Shown: piece after piece, positions 46,182 through 54,884 of the stretch | How positions within the stretch are numbered: the stretch's first letter is position 1 | Layout: the number at the start of each line of letters is the position of its first letter | NCBI RefSeq assembly: GCF_001687305.1 | Contig: NZ_LZRK01000004.1 | Location: 62,001-126,000 of the forward strand | Length of the DNA stretch: 64,000 nucleotides | From: Actinomyces vulturis | GTDB taxonomy: Bacteria > Actinomycetota > Actinomycetes > Actinomycetales > Actinomycetaceae | Direction: 5' to 3' | Program-made: the position numbers and the translations under genes | The notes under the pieces: model-generated | What the model was told of the DNA's origin: nothing | Databases searched by the model: none | The model's input: the letters and a program-made list of their open reading frames with translations, nothing else

Positions 46182-47366
46182 TTACGCAGAAAACTCAAGG
46201 AGTTGCCCAGTAACATAATCAGCCAGCAATCGGCCCCGTAAGGTCAACACGATACGTCCGGCAAAGGCCTGAAAAGGGTCAATAAGCTCGTCGGCGATGA
46301 GCGTAGGAACAACCTTGTGGCGAACAGCCTCATCGATTAACGACGCATCAAGACCTTCGCGGGTACGAATGGCAAGCATGACGTATTCGAGATGACGCGA
46401 GTCTGGGGTGATTATTTCGTGTCCGGCTACAGGCAGGTGTCCTTGACCTACTTGGCCAGCCCAGGCGATGGGATGCTTAGTGTTCCACCCACGCACGTCA
46501 CCCAGATGCCAATGCGCTCCAGGTCCTAATGCCCACCAGTCCCAGTCTCGCCAATAAGCCAGGTTGTGTTGGCTTTCATGACCAGAACGGGCAAAGTTAG
46601 AGATTTCGTACCAGTGGTAGCCTGCTTCACTGAGCAGAGCGTCAGCAATTTCGTATTTAGTTGCTTGATCATCCTCATCTGGCTTAGGGAGTTCCCCACG
46701 GGCCACCTGGGCAGCCATTTTGGTGCCCTGTTCAATAATGAGGGAATAAGCACTAATATGATCGGGATTTAAGTCAATCGCTGTACGCACAGTTGTCCGC
46801 CAGTCATCGATGCTTTCACCTGAGGCACCGTAGATAAGGTCCAGCGAGGTGGACAGTCCTACAGCCTTCGCATGATCCACAATGAGCGGAACATGTTCGG
46901 GCGTGTGAGTGCGATCCAACGTACGCAGCACGTGAGGTACCGCGGATTGCATGCCAATGGACAGACGAGTAACTCCCCCATTCGCTAACTGCTGGCAGTC
47001 TGTTGGATTCAGGGTGTCGGGATTAGCTTCCACCGTGATCTCAGCACCCTGCGCAATCCCGTACTCATTTTCGACGACGCCGAGAATGTCCGTCAGCATC
47101 GAAGCAGTCAGCATCGTGGGGGTGCCGCCACCAAAAAAGATGGTTTCTACAGGCCGTGAAGGCAGACCTGCCTCACGTATTGCTTGAGCGCCGAGTTGTG
47201 CCTCGTGGCGAATGGTGTGGACATAGTCGCCGATGGAAGCTCCAGGCCCCATATCGAGATTTGTGTACGTGTTGAAGTCGCAATAGCCACAGCGAATCCG
47301 GCAATAAGGCACATGAATGTAAAGGCTTAAAGGGCGTGCGCCGCCGCTGCGCGGCGGCGCACTCAC
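46182..47366 (-). CDS. hemW: HemW-like radical SAM protein (heme chaperone)
   Basis: 394 residues. The radical SAM 4Fe-4S motif is C22, C26 and C29 in YCRIRCGYCDF, followed by FFGGGTPTML and the SAM-binding VEANPD. HemW resembles coproporphyrinogen III oxidase but has a three-Cys motif with CDF, as here, and acts as a heme chaperone. The GTG start is followed at once by a GC-rich hairpin within codons 3-10. Confidence 0.9.
   Translation of the reverse strand: MSAPPRSGGARPLSLYIHVPYCRIRCGYCDFNTYTNLDMGPGASIGDYVHTIRHEAQLGAQAIREAGLPSRPVETIFFGGGTPTMLTASMLTDILGVVENEYGIAQGAEITVEANPDTLNPTDCQQLANGGVTRLSIGMQSAVPHVLRTLDRTHTPEHVPLIVDHAKAVGLSTSLDLIYGASGESIDDWRTTVRTAIDLNPDHISAYSLIIEQGTKMAAQVARGELPKPDEDDQATKYEIADALLSEAGYHWYEISNFARSGHESQHNLAYWRDWDWWALGPGAHWHLGDVRGWNTKHPIAWAGQVGQGHLPVAGHEIITPDSRHLEYVMLAIRTREGLDASLIDEAVRHKVVPTLIADELIDPFQAFAGRIVLTLRGRLLADYVTGQLLEFSA
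47338..47360 (-). promoter_or_regulatory. Perfect hairpin in the first codons of hemW
   Basis: GCGCCGCCGC and GCGGCGGCGC form a 10-bp perfect stem with a 3-base loop, starting six bases after the first base of the GTG. A stem this close to the start could reduce ribosome loading. Confidence 0.4.
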
Positions 47367-47422
47367 CTGTATGGGTAATTCTCCCCAACCCGGTAACGGG
47401 TCTCCAATAGGCTGATGCGGAG

Positions 47423-48967
47423 TCAGTCTTCCTCCACCTCATCCCAGTCAGAACGAGCAGTGTTGCTCAACGGGATATCGCAATCGGTGCAAGCAGCCAT
47501 CCACTTCGCAAATGAATGGTCCCCACGCTCACGCAACTGCTCATAGAGACGGTGGACTAAGTATTTACGGATCTCGTCATAAACGGGTGCCTCGTAGACA
47601 TTAGTCATCTCGTAGGGGTCGTTACGCAGGTCATAGAGTTCATTGATGGACTCATGATTCATGACGAGTTTGAAATCACGAGTACGTAACATGCGCTGTT
47701 GCAGTGGGAAATGATGTCCGTGAAATTCGCACACCATGTCTTCACGCCAACCTGGTACCTCATCGCCTCGGGTCAGGTCAACAATGGAGCGTCCGTCTTC
47801 CACCAATGCCGGATCAAGACCAGCAATTTCCATAATGGTAGCAGGAAGGTCAATCAACGAGACAAAGGCGTCAGACTCGCCCACAGTGGATACACCAGGA
47901 ATTTGGGCGATGAAGGGAATGCGGTAAATATCGTCATACATGGCCGGCCCCTTATCGTTCATACGGTGGGCACCGGTGAATTCACCATGGTCGGCGGTAA
48001 AAAATACGGCAGTATCATCGAGAATGCCAAGGTCACGGGCGGCGTCAAGAATACGACCAATTTCATAATCGATCATGGCCACATAGCCACGATAGACGGC
48101 GATGAGTTTCTTCCATTCCTCCGTCGTGAAAGACGAAGTAGACCAGTAAGTGGCGTAATTAAGTTGGACTGGAGGCTTACCAAGGAGTGTGTCCCCAAAT
48201 GAAGGAGGCAATTCAACGGTTTCTGGGTCGATGAGATCGAACCATTCATCGGGCAAGAAGTAGGGCAGGTGCGGACCAAAGAAGTGCACGTCCAAACTAA
48301 AAGGCTTACCGGAGTCCTTCCAATCCTTGGCATAGTTCTTTAACTGTTCTATGGCGCGATCAGCAATAAAACGCTCGAAGGTGGCTTCTTCAGGCTGTTT
48401 AAGGCGCGCAGCAATGATGTGACCAGGGCGAGCACCAGGCAAGGTTCCTCGCCAAAAATCGTGAGCGGCCACAGGAGGAAGATCATTTTCTTTGAGCCAG
48501 GCGACGTACTTTTCATTGGCTACGGGGTTTTCTGCACCCCAGTAGGAATCATCATCCATGCCGAAGCAGTCAGGCAGGTTGGCACCACAGTGGTACTTAC
48601 CCACAAGGCCCACGTTATAACCGTTGTTGCGCAATTCCTGGGTGTAGGTCCAAGCATCGAGGGGAATCTCAGTCTGATAAGCAATGTTCCACTCGGGGTT
48701 GGCCAACACCTGGTGTTTGAGAGGGGTCTTCCCTGTCAGCAGGCTGGCGCGAGCAGGAGTACAAATTGCTGTAGGCGTAAAAGCGTGGTTAAAGGCGAAA
48801 CCGTTGTACCCCATCTGGTCAAGATTCGGCGTGTGAGCGTGTTCCTGCCCGAGGCATCCGATGGTGTCAATGCGGTGCTGGTCTGTCATAAGGACCAAGA
48901 CATTGCGAACATTGTCAGGAATAGTGCGGTTACTAGTGGGGCTCATCGTTGAGGGGACATCGCTCAT
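47423..48967 (-). CDS. Type I sulfatase
   Basis: 514-residue cytosolic sulfatase of the alkaline phosphatase superfamily. The formylglycine motif is C69-T-P71-A-R73 in AICTPARASLLTGK; metal ligands are in VLVLMTDQH and FTADHGEFTGAHRM. There is no signal peptide. A Cys-type sulfatase needs conversion of Cys69 to formylglycine by an FGE or radical-SAM maturase, and none is recognisable in this window. The substrate (sulfated sugar or other ester) is unknown. A TAAGAT hexamer is six bases upstream of the ATG. Confidence 0.9.
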   Translation of the reverse strand: MSDVPSTMSPTSNRTIPDNVRNVLVLMTDQHRIDTIGCLGQEHAHTPNLDQMGYNGFAFNHAFTPTAICTPARASLLTGKTPLKHQVLANPEWNIAYQTEIPLDAWTYTQELRNNGYNVGLVGKYHCGANLPDCFGMDDDSYWGAENPVANEKYVAWLKENDLPPVAAHDFWRGTLPGARPGHIIAARLKQPEEATFERFIADRAIEQLKNYAKDWKDSGKPFSLDVHFFGPHLPYFLPDEWFDLIDPETVELPPSFGDTLLGKPPVQLNYATYWSTSSFTTEEWKKLIAVYRGYVAMIDYEIGRILDAARDLGILDDTAVFFTADHGEFTGAHRMNDKGPAMYDDIYRIPFIAQIPGVSTVGESDAFVSLIDLPATIMEIAGLDPALVEDGRSIVDLTRGDEVPGWREDMVCEFHGHHFPLQQRMLRTRDFKLVMNHESINELYDLRNDPYEMTNVYEAPVYDEIRKYLVHRLYEQLRERGDHSFAKWMAACTDCDIPLSNTARSDWDEVEED

Positions 48968-48973
48968 GTGCTC

Positions 48974-48979
48974 ATCTTA
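48974..48979 (-). promoter_or_regulatory. -10 element of a probable leaderless sulfatase transcript
   Basis: TAAGAT on the minus strand, six bases before the ATG at 48967, without a ribosome site. The same hexamer and spacing occur before the DUF853 gene at 60084. Confidence 0.5.
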
Positions 48980-49038
48980 GCGCGGGGATGAACAACTAAT
49001 GAGAGACGGCAGTAGCCCCGGGTCAGCAAGGCTCTCAT

Positions 49039-50016
49039 TCAAGGACGAATAGCGTTCAAGTCACGGATGACGCGACCTGCATCAATTCCACGTTGCTCAA
49101 ATCGAGTCATGACGCGGCCTTCAAATCGCTCAGACCATCCCCCCATTACGCCACGAGGTGATCCTGGGTCGATTCCATTACCACGGTCTCCCTCAACCCA
49201 GGTGTCACTGCCTTGTAAAGGTGCGCGTCCGGCGTCGGGATAATCAACAATGCCGAGTGCGGCAGCTTCTTCGAGAACATCACGCATCTGCCAGGCATAG
49301 TCCGCCCAGTCAGTAGCCAAGCGCCACACTCCCCCGCGCTTCAGTGTCCGTGCCACGATGCGTGCAAAGTCCACAGTCACCAGACGGCGCTTGCGGTGAC
49401 GTGCTTTACGCCAAGGATCAGGGAAGAATGTCCAAACTTCATCGAGTGATTGTGGAGCAAGAGCAGTCTGGAGAAACTGGCTAGCATCCACCGGAGCAAC
49501 ACGGACATTACTGAGGTTTTCCCTCACGATTCCAGCTACGAGACGAGCAATCGCAGTTTCCCACACTTCCACGGCGATGTAATCAACATCCGGGTGTGCA
49601 GCGGCGTGGGCAATGAGTGCTTCACCACTGCCGGGGCCAATTTCGACGATGCGAGGGGCACTGCGACCAAAAATTGCTTCTGCATCGCAGCGGTAATCGG
49701 TACTGACGGTACGGATGGCGTCACGTCGCGGAATATCCAATACATACTTGGGGCCGTGCGCAGCCAACGTCTCAGCGTGGTGACCGTGAAGGCGACCACC
49801 AGCACGGGAAAATGAACGAACACGGGCGTGAACCCGGTGCTCCTCACCTTGCTCAAAGCGGCCCTGGTCGAGGATAAATCCAGTGGAGCGGTCAGACTCT
49901 GCTGACACCCCACCAGCATCGGTTCGGCCAGACGTCTTAGCATCACATTGGCGTTGGAACTGGAGATCCTCACACTTTCGGTCCGTGGCGCCAATCTCAC
50001 CGTCGATCTGACTCAC
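49039..50016 (-). CDS. trmB: tRNA (guanine-N7-)-methyltransferase
   Basis: Makes m7G46 in tRNA. The class I methyltransferase motifs are [23 protein letters not shown], and the TrmB signature [18 protein letters not shown]. The C-terminal TRFEQRG motif is present. 325 residues, with about 75 extra N-terminal residues. The GTG start overlaps the lepA stop by four bases (GTGA), so the two are coupled; a later start is possible. Confidence 0.92.
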   Translation of the reverse strand: MSQIDGEIGATDRKCEDLQFQRQCDAKTSGRTDAGGVSAESDRSTGFILDQGRFEQGEEHRVHARVRSFSRAGGRLHGHHAETLAAHGPKYVLDIPRRDAIRTVSTDYRCDAEAIFGRSAPRIVEIGPGSGEALIAHAAAHPDVDYIAVEVWETAIARLVAGIVRENLSNVRVAPVDASQFLQTALAPQSLDEVWTFFPDPWRKARHRKRRLVTVDFARIVARTLKRGGVWRLATDWADYAWQMRDVLEEAAALGIVDYPDAGRAPLQGSDTWVEGDRGNGIDPGSPRGVMGGWSERFEGRVMTRFEQRGIDAGRVIRDLNAIRP

Positions 50017-51875
50017 TTGTCTTTTCCAGTAGGTGAGTCAGCACCGAGTGCAGCAATGAAGGCTTCCTGAGGAACATCCACGCGACCAATGGCCTTCATG
50101 CGTTTCTTGCCTTCCTTCTGCTTCTCCAACAACTTGCGTTTACGAGTGATGTCACCGCCATAGCACTTAGCAAGCATGTCCTTTCGCAATGCACGGATGG
50201 TCTCACGCGCAATGACTCGTGAGCCCACGGCTGCCTGGACAGGAACTTCAAACTGCTGCCTAGGAATAAGTTCCTTCAGACGCTTGGTCATCATGAGGCC
50301 ATAGGAGTAAGCAGCATCTTTATGGACGATGGCACTGAAAGCGTCCACTTGGTCTCCGTTGAGGAGAATATCTACCTTAACCAGGTCGGCCGCTTGATCG
50401 CCGTCCATCTCGTAGTCGAGTGAGGCGTAGCCACGAGTGCGAGATTTCAAGGAGTCAAAGAAGTCGAAAACAATTTCTGCTAGAGGCAGGGTGTAATGCA
50501 TTTCAACGCGGGTTTCGCTGAGATAATCCATGCCAAGCATGGTGCCGCGGCGAGACTGGCACAGTTCCATCACGGTACCCACGAATTCGCTGGGGGTCAG
50601 GATCGTGGCACGGACAACGGGTTCGCGTACTTCACGGATTTTGCCTTCGGGGAACTCAGAGGGGTTAGTGACCGTGTGGGTAGTCTTATCCTCCATGGTC
50701 ACTTCGTAGACCACGGAGGGAGCAGTAGAAATAATGTCGAGGTTAAACTCGCGTTCAAGACGCTCACGAATGATTTCTAAGTGAAGCAATCCCAAATAAC
50801 CGCAACGGAAACCGAATCCCAAAGCCACAGAGGTTTCAGGCTCATAGGTCAAAGCAGCATCGTTAAGTTTGAGTTTATCCAGAGCATCACGCAGGTTGGG
50901 GAAGTCCGAGCCATCCACGGGGAACAAGCCGGAGAACACCATGGGCTTAGGATCCTGGTAGCCGCCTAAAGCTTCAGTTGCTGGGTTGGCGGCAGAGGTA
51001 ACAGTGTCACCCACTTTGGACTGACGCACGTCCTTCACACCCGTAATCAGATAACCCACTTCACCGGCGCTTAGGCCCTTGGTGGGTTTGGGTTCGGGGC
51101 TAATTACTCCGATTTCCAACAGGTCGTGAACGGCCTGCGTAGAGAGCATTTCAATACGTTCGCGAGGTTTGAGTGCGCCGTCAACAACACGGACATAGGT
51201 GACCACACCGCGATAAGTGTCGTAAACGGAGTCAAAAATCATGGCACGAGCAGGTGCTGCGGGATCACCTTCAGGAGCCGGAACGGTCTGCACAATACGG
51301 TCGAGCAGTTCGGGCACGCCTGCGCCAGTCTTGCCCGAAACCTGGAGGATGTCTTCAGGCTCGCAACCAATCAGTGAGGATATTTCTGCAGCATGACGCT
51401 CAGGTTCTGCAGCAGGAAGGTCGATTTTGTTGAGGACGGGAATGATGTGCAAGTCGCCTTCCATGGCCATATACAGGTTGGCCAATGTCTGCGCCTGGAT
51501 GCCTTGGGCGGCGTCGACAAGAAGAACAGCACCTTCGCAAGCAGCCAAAGAACGGTTAACTTCGTAAGAAAAGTCAACGTGCCCGGGGGTATCAATCATG
51601 TTGAGAGCGTAGGTAGTGCCGTCAACGACCCACGGCATCCTCACTGCCTGAGATTTGATGGTGATACCGCGCTCACGTTCAATGTCCATGCGGTCAAGGT
51701 ACTGGGCACGCATGTCCCGCGGCTGGACCACACCAGTGGCTTGAAGCATACGGTCAGCCAGAGTGGATTTGCCGTGGTCAATGTGCGCAATGATGGAGAA
51801 GTTGCGCAGAAGGTGTTGCGGTGTGGCAGCGGGGGCTACGGTAGCCAGCTGTTCTGGAGTGGGGCTCGGTGACAC
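50013..51875 (-). CDS. lepA: Elongation factor 4 (LepA)
   Basis: Ribosome-associated GTPase, 620 residues. G1 region [29 protein letters not shown] switch [13 protein letters not shown] switch II, NKID, and the LepA-specific C-terminal domain ending [20 protein letters not shown]. The start is GTG. It precedes trmB with a four-base overlap. Confidence 0.97.
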   Translation of the reverse strand: MSPSPTPEQLATVAPAATPQHLLRNFSIIAHIDHGKSTLADRMLQATGVVQPRDMRAQYLDRMDIERERGITIKSQAVRMPWVVDGTTYALNMIDTPGHVDFSYEVNRSLAACEGAVLLVDAAQGIQAQTLANLYMAMEGDLHIIPVLNKIDLPAAEPERHAAEISSLIGCEPEDILQVSGKTGAGVPELLDRIVQTVPAPEGDPAAPARAMIFDSVYDTYRGVVTYVRVVDGALKPRERIEMLSTQAVHDLLEIGVISPEPKPTKGLSAGEVGYLITGVKDVRQSKVGDTVTSAANPATEALGGYQDPKPMVFSGLFPVDGSDFPNLRDALDKLKLNDAALTYEPETSVALGFGFRCGYLGLLHLEIIRERLEREFNLDIISTAPSVVYEVTMEDKTTHTVTNPSEFPEGKIREVREPVVRATILTPSEFVGTVMELCQSRRGTMLGMDYLSETRVEMHYTLPLAEIVFDFFDSLKSRTRGYASLDYEMDGDQAADLVKVDILLNGDQVDAFSAIVHKDAAYSYGLMMTKRLKELIPRQQFEVPVQAAVGSRVIARETIRALRKDMLAKCYGGDITRKRKLLEKQKEGKKRMKAIGRVDVPQEAFIAALGADSPTGKDK

Positions 51876-52028
51876 AGAGACACTTTCTTGACGTTGGTTG
51901 CGCAGGCGATAGTCGGTCTATTTCTCCGACGCCGCATACTCACCCATTATGGGCACAATCTGCCTGTCAGTATCTCATCTTTCATTATCTAACTCCCAGT
52001 TGGTGGAGATGTTGAGTCTGACTCACTT

Positions 52029-52060
52029 GAGACAACAACGCTAAGAGACAACAACGCTAA
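52029..52060. repeat. Perfect 16-bp tandem repeat
   Basis: GAGACAACAACGCTAA occurs twice with no gap (52029-52044 and 52045-52060) in the 290-base spacer between lepA and the next gene. Confidence 0.85.
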
Positions 52061-52134
52061 TGAGAACGCCTCTCCACTAGAAAAAGGATATGAGTTCTGA
52101 TTCTTTGTTGAGGTATCAGCAAATACGAAACTTT

Positions 52135-52160
52135 CTGACGCTTCGCCAGATAAGCGTCAG
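52135..52160. promoter_or_regulatory. Inverted repeat overlapping the predicted -35 region
   Basis: CTGACGCTT and AAGCGTCAG form a perfect 9-bp inverted repeat with 8 bases between. Its right arm ends two bases before the TAGGAT hexamer, so a bound regulator would block this promoter. Confidence 0.45.
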
Positions 52161-52161
52161 T

Positions 52162-52167
52162 TAGGAT
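52162..52167 (+). promoter_or_regulatory. -10 element of a probable leaderless transcript
   Basis: TAGGAT ends seven bases before the ATG at 52175. No ribosome site is present. Confidence 0.42.
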
Positions 52168-52174
52168 GCGCTCT

Positions 52175-52684
52175 ATGATGCAGCGATTTCTTGACCTCCC
52201 CCTAGGCTGGGCTTTTCTTGCCCTATGGTGTGGAGTAATGATCCGTGCCAACTTCACCTATTGGATTGGCCGCGCCATCGCTGCCGGGACAGCCCACTCT
52301 CGCATGGCCTCATGGATTGAATCGCCCACCTACGCTCGCGCACACGCAGCAACCGAGCGCTGGGGGATCATTGTCGTGCCTATCAGCTTTGTCACCGTAG
52401 GTTTTCAGACCATGGTGCAGTTAGCTGCAGGCGTAACGCGGATGAGCCTAAAACGTTACCTTCCTGCCGTGGCTCTAGGATGCGCCATTTGGGCCGCAAT
52501 CTATGCCACTGTGGGAATGGCCGTGTTCTTTGCATGGTTAGAGACTGGTGGACACTGGATTGCTCCGCTCGCCGTCATCCTTATCGTGATGACGGTTTTG
52601 ACATGGCGTTACCGCCAGCAAAAGAAACTTAGTGACCAAGCACTCCTAGCCCAGAGATCTGAAATTGTTGACCCTCTAGGCTAG
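52175..52684 (+). CDS. Small DedA/VTT-like membrane protein
   Basis: 169 residues with three or four hydrophobic segments. The middle part has the pattern of VTT/DedA proteins (RWGIIVVPISFVTVGFQTMV, a Gly-Val-x-x-Met segment and AIWAAIYATVGMAVF near the C-terminus). It is shorter than canonical DedA (about 200 residues) and ends in a polar basic tail. I start at ATG 52175; ATGs at 52166 and 52178 are in frame. Assignment is tentative. Confidence 0.6.
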   Translation: MMQRFLDLPLGWAFLALWCGVMIRANFTYWIGRAIAAGTAHSRMASWIESPTYARAHAATERWGIIVVPISFVTVGFQTMVQLAAGVTRMSLKRYLPAVALGCAIWAAIYATVGMAVFFAWLETGGHWIAPLAVILIVMTVLTWRYRQQKKLSDQALLAQRSEIVDPLG

Positions 52685-52743
52685 TGATGTAGTGAACCCC
52701 ACCTTGGACTTGCCTCAAGTACTACCGAAAGGACTCCCGCCGC

Positions 52744-53349
52744 ATGGCATCAATTCCCTCATGGTTCGCGACCACTGACCCTGACACAATTGTCCCTTCA
52801 GTGGTGCGTCTTGCCACAAAACCAGGCACGGTATTGATCTGGATTGCTGCCTTTTTCACTGGCATTCTAACTGTCTGCACGATTATCGCAGGAGTATCTC
52901 ACGCTCAGGGGGCAATGATTTTCGGCTGCCTCATGATTGCTCTATGCGGATTTTTCATCACACTGTTGTGGATTCGGCGCCATCAGTTACTCAAGGCTGC
53001 AGACTCTCTGGGAGGAGTCGAAGTCATCAATGTGCCTAAGACGGATGTGGCCACGATTGATTCATCGTCTACGGTGAACTCGGGAGAGTCATCATTCCTC
53101 GACATGGCAAAGTCTCGTGCTAATGATGTGCGCGTTGAGATAAGCAGGCGCCCATCAGCATTTATGCCCCAGGTCGTGGTTGCTCAGCGCGCTGCACTAG
53201 CGGCTCTTGGAGGTCCCGTGAAGGCACCATATTTGGTTCCTGACTTGCGCGTGACTGTTGTTGCTGTGATGGGCACTCTTTTCACCATTCCCGTCGCTAT
53301 TCTTAGTAGTGCGATCGTTCTGATTACTGCTCTTCTCAGCCACGTCTAA
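52744..53349 (+). CDS. Membrane protein of unknown function
   Basis: 201 residues. Two hydrophobic segments (about 28-52 and 56-78) precede a soluble Ser/Asp-rich stretch, and a third long hydrophobic segment lies at the C-terminus. The ATG has GAAAGGA upstream. It follows the VTT-like gene by 59 bases in the same direction. I do not recognise the family. Confidence 0.7.
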   Translation: MASIPSWFATTDPDTIVPSVVRLATKPGTVLIWIAAFFTGILTVCTIIAGVSHAQGAMIFGCLMIALCGFFITLLWIRRHQLLKAADSLGGVEVINVPKTDVATIDSSSTVNSGESSFLDMAKSRANDVRVEISRRPSAFMPQVVVAQRAALAALGGPVKAPYLVPDLRVTVVAVMGTLFTIPVAILSSAIVLITALLSHV

Positions 53350-53485
53350 GTAGGAACTAATCCGAGCGTTTGTTACTCAGGGATCTCAAGCGAGAGTTGA
53401 CCGGCGATTGGTCATCGCCAGGTTGGCCCATTCATGCACTCGCTTCTTCACTTACCCACGTCTCGACTATTTGAAGGCTCCAGAC

Positions 53486-54097
53486 ATGTCCATCCTCAGC
53501 ACCATTGCCGAAGAGTTACTTCAGGGAATTATTCAAGGTGTCTTGGATGTCCTTGCACCATCCAAGGCGAAGAAACGGCGAACCTCATCTCGCTCTTCGT
53601 CACACTCCCCCAAGTCCACGAGCCGCAGAAAGTCCAGTAATTCTTCCCGCTCAACAGGGTCGGGGAGCACATCGTCAAGCACTCGCCCGTGGGATATGAG
53701 CAAGGGATTGCCGACGTTCTCTTACGAACCGCACCCCGATGGTGATGCTGACCCTGGCGAAGTGGTGTGGACGTGGGTGCCGTTCGAAGAGGATGCCTCG
53801 CAGGGCAAGGATCGTCCCGTTGTGGTTCTTGGACGCAATCGAGGAAAACTCATCGTTGCTCAGATGACGAGCAAGGACCATGTCCATGACCGTGACCAAG
53901 AAGCTCATTGGGGCCGTTACTGGGTGGCCATCGGTTCTGGCCCGTGGGATCGTCAGGGACGCAAGAGTTCAGTCCGTATTAATCGCCTTCTCGTTGTGAA
54001 TCCCGATGAGGTTCGCCGTGAAGGTGCCACCATGGATAAGAAGACTTACGACGTGGTGGTCAACGCCATTACTCAGCATCACCGTTCTCACCGCTGA
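53486..54097 (+). CDS. PemK/MazF-like protein with N-terminal helix and Arg/Ser-rich linker
   Basis: 203 residues. The C-terminal domain matches the PemK/MazF toxin fold: GEVVWTWVPFEEDASQGKDRPVVVLGR and RLLVVNPDEVRREGATM. N-terminally there is a hydrophobic helix (about residues 1-25) and then a 45-residue Arg/Ser/Lys-rich linker. No antitoxin gene flanks it, so it may be a PemK-fold protein with another role. Start 53486 has GAAGG upstream; an in-frame start at 53408 is less likely. Confidence 0.72.
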   Translation: MSILSTIAEELLQGIIQGVLDVLAPSKAKKRRTSSRSSSHSPKSTSRRKSSNSSRSTGSGSTSSSTRPWDMSKGLPTFSYEPHPDGDADPGEVVWTWVPFEEDASQGKDRPVVVLGRNRGKLIVAQMTSKDHVHDRDQEAHWGRYWVAIGSGPWDRQGRKSSVRINRLLVVNPDEVRREGATMDKKTYDVVVNAITQHHRSHR

Positions 54098-54403
54098 CGA
54101 GTCTTTACGTTCTCCCCTTCTCTCCACCTCCCGCGCGGTCTCTGGCATCTTTCTCTACGGAGATTTCACATCGCTTAGTGCATGAAAAACGTGTGAGAGT
54201 TTGATCTAATTCACGTCGCTCTACCACGCCTGTAGAGGCACGTAATTAGCCAAAGATGCTAAAGTCTTCCCTTGGACCTCTGGCCTGGCCGGCTTCGGGG
54301 TCCAGCGGCAACCGAGCCACGGCACCCCCACGCCATCACGTCCGGTTGATCGCGAACCCTCTTTCCGGCCACTGTCCACATCACGACCGACGAAAGTTAC
54401 ACC
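54098..54403. other. Leader region before rpsT
   Basis: About 300 bases without a credible gene. A possible -10 (TGCTAAAGT at 54258-54265, hexamer TAAAGT) would give an rpsT leader of about 130 bases. S20 synthesis is often controlled in its leader, but no known element is recognisable. A weak CTCTAC/GTAGAG inverted repeat is at 54219-54237. Confidence 0.35.
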
Positions 54404-54664
54404 GTGGCTAACATTAAGTCCCAGATCAAGCGCATCAAGACCAACGAAAAGGCTCGTCTGCGCAACAAGTCTGTTAAGTCCGAGCTCAAGACCTACGTGC
54501 GTCGCGTTCGCGAAGCCATCGAGGCTGGCGACAAGACCGCTGCTGAGGAAAACCTCAAGAAGGCCTCCCGTAAGCTTGACAAGGCCGTCTCTAAGGGCGT
54601 CATTCACAAGAACCAGGCTGCAAACCGTAAGGCCAAGTTGGCCAAGCAGGTTGACAAGATCTGA
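54404..54664 (+). CDS. rpsT: 30S ribosomal protein S20
   Basis: 86 residues, strongly basic, with S20 signatures [21 protein letters not shown] and the C-terminal [13 protein letters not shown]. The start codon is GTG. Transcribed alone, divergent from the convergent-facing holA, and closed by a strong terminator. Confidence 0.97.
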   Translation: MANIKSQIKRIKTNEKARLRNKSVKSELKTYVRRVREAIEAGDKTAAEENLKKASRKLDKAVSKGVIHKNQAANRKAKLAKQVDKI

Positions 54665-54682
54665 TTCTTCTCAGAACTGTTT

Positions 54683-54715
54683 AGTGGTGGCGAGACCTTC
54701 GGTCTCGCCACCACT
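54683..54715 (+). terminator. Rho-independent terminator of rpsT
   Basis: A perfect 15-bp stem (54683-54697 with 54701-54715), loop TTC, followed by GTTTTTA. Confidence 0.88.
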
Positions 54716-54782
54716 GTTTTTATGCGGCTACGCTGACAATGAGCAATGAGGCTCATCGAAGAAGAAGTGCTGAGTTGGTATG

Positions 54783-54873
54783 GGTCTAGGCTGATTGAGA
54801 CCTGGTTGATCTAGGTCTAGGGTCGCTGATCTAGGTCTAGGGTCTTCGAAACCTCGGTTGGTATAGGTCTAGG
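54783..54873. repeat. Cluster of GGTCTAGG repeats between rpsT and holA
   Basis: GGTCTAGG occurs four times (54783, 54814, 54834, 54866), with a degenerate fifth near 54882. The two central copies are part of an 18-base exact repeat (54807-54824 and 54827-54844). The copies lie in the 3' flank of holA. Function unknown. Confidence 0.8.
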
Positions 54874-54884
54874 TTGATAGTGGT

